Of a stretch of 64,000 nt of DNA, positions 61,669-64,000 are shown in pieces. The notes beneath the pieces were generated by a model. It made no database searches, was not told the origin of the DNA, and saw only the letters and a program-made list of their open reading frames with translations. The stretch's first letter is position 1, and each line of letters opens with the position of its first letter. The stretch is from Prevotella histicola JCM 15637 = DNF00424 (lineage in GTDB: Bacteria > Bacteroidota > Bacteroidia > Bacteroidales > Bacteroidaceae): positions 24,356 through 88,355 of the forward strand of contig NZ_BAJX01000011.1 in the NCBI RefSeq assembly GCF_000613925.1, in the 5' to 3' direction. The translations under genes and the position numbers were made by a program.

Positions 61669-62901
61669 ATGAAAACCATTTTCAGAGCAGTCTTCTATCT
61701 AAGAAGCAACTATGTGAACAAGGAGGGTAAAACACCCGTAATGTTGAGAATCTATCTCAACAATGAACGACTTTCAATTGGCTCGACGGGCATTGCTGTC
61801 CAACAGTCCCAATGGGACAGGGAGAAGGAACGGTTGAAGGGAAGGACAACTGAAGCACTTTCCACCAACCTCGAACTTGACAACATTCAGAGCGGACTCC
61901 AGACCATCTTCAAGAAAGTCGAGATGACGGACGAGGTGTCCTTGGAGCGTATCAAGTCGGAGTATCTTGGTAAGAAGGAGGATGTGGACACCCTAATGAG
62001 CCTCTTCAACAAGCACAACAGTGACGTTGCACGGCAGGTAGGCGTGTCGGTCGAAGCTGCAACCTTACAGAAATACAACGTCTGCAAGAAACACTTTTCA
62101 AATTTCCTTCGTGTTAAATACGGTCGGTCTGACATACGCTTGTCAGAACTCACCTATATTATCATACACGACTTTGATATTTATCTTCGAACGGTTGTCG
62201 GGCAGAATCCCAACACCGCCACAAGGATGATGAAAACCTTCAAGACGATTACCATTCTGGGCAGGAAACTTGGTGTCCTGCACCATGATCCGTTCCTCAA
62301 CATCCGTTTTCACATGGAACCGGTCAATCGTGGATTCCTCACAGACGAGGAAATCCTTAAAATTGCCAACAAAGATTTCGGCATCGGTCGTTTGGAACTT
62401 GTAAGGGACGTGTTCGTGTTCTCGTGCTTCACGGGACTTGCGTACATAGACGTGTACAACCTCGCTCCGGAAAACATCGTCACGCTCAACGGCAAGCAGT
62501 GGATAATGACCAAGCGGCAGAAGACGAGCGTGGAGACCAACGTTCTTTTACTTGATATACCCAAGAGCATCATTGCAAAATATAGTGGCAAGACCTATCG
62601 TGACGGCAAACTTTTCCCCATGCTGACGAATCAAAAACTGAATAGTTATCTGAAAGAAATTGCCGATATTTGCGGTATCAAAAAGAACCTGACCTTCCAC
62701 CTCGCCCGGCACACATTTGCCACGATGTCACTATCCAAGGGAGTTCCCATCGAATCCGTAAGTAAGATGTTAGGACACACCAACATCAAGACAACGCAAA
62801 TTTACGCCCGTATTACCAATAAGAAGATAGAACACGATATGGATGAACTGGCTGACAAGTTGGGTACTTTCAATACGGCATTAGGCATTTCCCCAAAATA
62901 A
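61669..62901 (+). CDS. Tyrosine recombinase of the second tRNA-Ser element
   Basis: 410 residues, intact. Arm-DNA-binding domain (MKTIFRAVFYLRSNYVNKEG), SAM-like core-binding domain, catalytic domain with FSCFTGLAYIDVYNL, FHLARHTFATMSLSKG (HxxR), MLGHTNIKTTQIYARI (His, catalytic Tyr). Typical of Bacteroidetes conjugative or integrative elements. It points away from the attachment site into the element, of which only the first ~2.5 kb lie in this window. Confidence 0.9.
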   Translation: MKTIFRAVFYLRSNYVNKEGKTPVMLRIYLNNERLSIGSTGIAVQQSQWDREKERLKGRTTEALSTNLELDNIQSGLQTIFKKVEMTDEVSLERIKSEYLGKKEDVDTLMSLFNKHNSDVARQVGVSVEAATLQKYNVCKKHFSNFLRVKYGRSDIRLSELTYIIIHDFDIYLRTVVGQNPNTATRMMKTFKTITILGRKLGVLHHDPFLNIRFHMEPVNRGFLTDEEILKIANKDFGIGRLELVRDVFVFSCFTGLAYIDVYNLAPENIVTLNGKQWIMTKRQKTSVETNVLLLDIPKSIIAKYSGKTYRDGKLFPMLTNQKLNSYLKEIADICGIKKNLTFHLARHTFATMSLSKGVPIESVSKMLGHTNIKTTQIYARITNKKIEHDMDELADKLGTFNTALGISPK

Positions 62902-62928
62902 TGTATATAACCCTAAAACTTTGAAATT

Positions 62929-63396
62929 ATGACAACGACAAAGAAAGAACTTTCCTACTTCCGTCTGAAGTTAGAAGCGTATCTCGGAGAGCATTTCCCA
63001 GAGAGAGAGAATGACAATGCGTTTGTAACCGCTCGAGCAGACGAGGCTCTGACGGCTTACTGCGATGCCGTGGCACAAGGCTTCTCGCATCCCGAAGCAG
63101 AGAGTATGGCAAGCGAAGTGTTGCATCGAGGACTGCATTTTTCAAAGTATGATACGCTTGTGTCTGTCTTGGAGAATGAGTTTGAGAAAGAATTGCCCTC
63201 CCCACTCCCCGAAAGACTGTCCCCGATACTTTTGAAGAACAAGGCTGTGCAAAGCGTTTTCGACAAGTATGAGCTGTCAGATGACTTCGGTGCAAGTCCT
63301 GAGTATGAGAAACTCTACACCGAACTGACAGGGACAATCGTTCTGATCATTGAGGTCAATGGTCTGCCAACGATAGGCGGTGAGAACATGACTTGA
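62929..63396 (+). CDS. DUF1896 protein
   Basis: 155 residues. FRLKLEAYLGEHFPERENDN, AQGFSHPEAESMASEVLHRG and SPILLKNKAVQSVFDKYE match the DUF1896 family found in CTnDOT-like conjugative transposons of Bacteroidetes. Helical, function unknown. It is 27 bp after the integrase gene, which supports a conjugative-type second element. Confidence 0.8.
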   Translation: MTTTKKELSYFRLKLEAYLGEHFPERENDNAFVTARADEALTAYCDAVAQGFSHPEAESMASEVLHRGLHFSKYDTLVSVLENEFEKELPSPLPERLSPILLKNKAVQSVFDKYELSDDFGASPEYEKLYTELTGTIVLIIEVNGLPTIGGENMT

Positions 63397-63536
63397 TGTG
63401 ACACCATCGGGAGCTTTTGTAGTGTCAAGAGCCAAGATAAACGCTCCGCTCCACACGCCAAGAGTTTGTACTAACACTTGTCTTTGTGTAGCCTGCGCAT
63501 CTTGTTATTGCTCTTGAAACTATTAAAAGCTCCGAT

Positions 63537-63884
63537 ATGAATACAATCATCATGAATCAAGATGTCCACACACCTGCCTTCATCAAGGCAGACGCATCGA
63601 ACAAAACCGATAAGAACAAGCAGCAGCCGATTTCTCCCAAGCAAGTCCGTCGTTTCGGTTGGACACGCTTCATCGAACTAGCCACCCTGCTTTCCATCGT
63701 TATCGGTGTCATTTGGCTTATCTCGAAGATGGTAACACCGCAAGTCGTAACTGCCGTCTCTGTCATTGCAGGTTTTCTGATACTACGCTTTATAGTCAGG
63801 GTAATTCTAAAAGTGACAATTACGCTGCTGAGCATTCTCTTCTGGCTGGTAATTCTCTGTGCCATCCTGCTTTGCGTGCTTTGA
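63537..63884 (+). CDS. Small membrane protein of the second element
   Basis: 115 residues. A polar N-terminal ~45 residues precede three hydrophobic helices (FIELATLLSIVIGVIWLIS, VVTAVSVIAGFLILRFIV and ITLLSILFWLVILCAILL). Not recognised. A position after integrase and DUF1896 genes is typical of conserved but uncharacterised conjugative-transposon genes. The remaining 116 bases of the window hold no gene. Confidence 0.5.
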   Translation: MNTIIMNQDVHTPAFIKADASNKTDKNKQQPISPKQVRRFGWTRFIELATLLSIVIGVIWLISKMVTPQVVTAVSVIAGFLILRFIVRVILKVTITLLSILFWLVILCAILLCVL

Positions 63885-64000
63885 GAAGCACGGCTCTGTA
63901 ATACCTTTCATGTTATTTCATTAGGTGGTTATCTCGTATTTTGAGATAGCCACCTTTTCTATTTTCCACTACGGCTGTTGCACTTTTGCTTCTTTTCCTA

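Overview
The window looks like a chromosome segment of a Prevotella-type Bacteroidales. Promoters carry the Bacteroidetes -7 element TAnnTTTG without an E. coli-type -10. Housekeeping genes (recF, ribH, prs, nspC, an inositol-lipid cluster) and the mobile-element families (MobC/relaxase, DUF3408, VapE, DUF1896, DUF3853, paired tyrosine recombinases) are typical of that group. The species call is an inference.

Layout. 1-3.9 kb: a lipid/acyl operon (acyltransferase, secreted esterase, acyl carrier protein, broken acyl-CoA ligase). About 4.1-26.06 kb: an integrated mobilizable element. Its mobilization and replication genes lie at the left (4.3-10.4 kb), two tyrosine recombinases at the right (23.3-25.9 kb), and the cargo between them. 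26.5-28.8 kb: a RloA/RloB (AbiL-like) defence pair followed by a two-repeat CRISPR-like relic. 28.9-35.6 kb: housekeeping genes, small proteins and a candidate small RNA. 36.6-39.1 kb: a large surface lipoprotein with a small protein upstream. 39.9-47.5 kb: a probable inositol-lipid cluster (nucleotidyltransferase, ATP-grasp, CDP-alcohol phosphatidyltransferase fused to a HAD domain, inositol-3-phosphate synthase, DUF5686 protein). 47.9-51.6 kb: crcB, a J-protein, nspC and prs. 52.35 kb: tRNA-Ser(UGA), where two integrative elements sit in tandem. The first (52.4-61.3 kb) carries a SEFIR/GHKL-ATPase operon and a truncated integrase. The second begins at 61.25 kb with an intact integrase and runs out of the window.

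The most interesting system is the cargo at 10.4-22.75 kb. It looks like a quorum-sensing-controlled peptide natural-product (RiPP) cluster in a phylum not known for canonical LuxI/LuxR circuits. It contains an E1/ThiF-like adenylating enzyme, a LuxR-type regulator, a GNAT-fold protein with LuxI-like spacing of motifs, a TonB-dependent receptor, a 51-residue double-glycine precursor with two aromatic-GNC motifs, a radical SAM/SPASM maturase, two related glycosyltransferase-like proteins, a C39-peptidase ABC exporter and a short HlyD-like adaptor. Five near-perfect copies of the palindrome TTACACNNNNGTGTAA lie only in the promoter regions of this cluster. In three promoters the palindrome centre is exactly 30.5 bp upstream of the first base of the -7 box, and two pairs of copies are exactly 39 bp apart. 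The E1-like gene, the LuxI-like gene and the receptor/precursor block therefore look like one regulon.

Two cautions apply. At least nine genes are broken by what is in every case a net single-base deletion, several in G runs. This suggests residual assembly error rather than decay, and I treat these genes as probably intact in the organism. Functions are assigned from motifs read by eye; no database search was possible.
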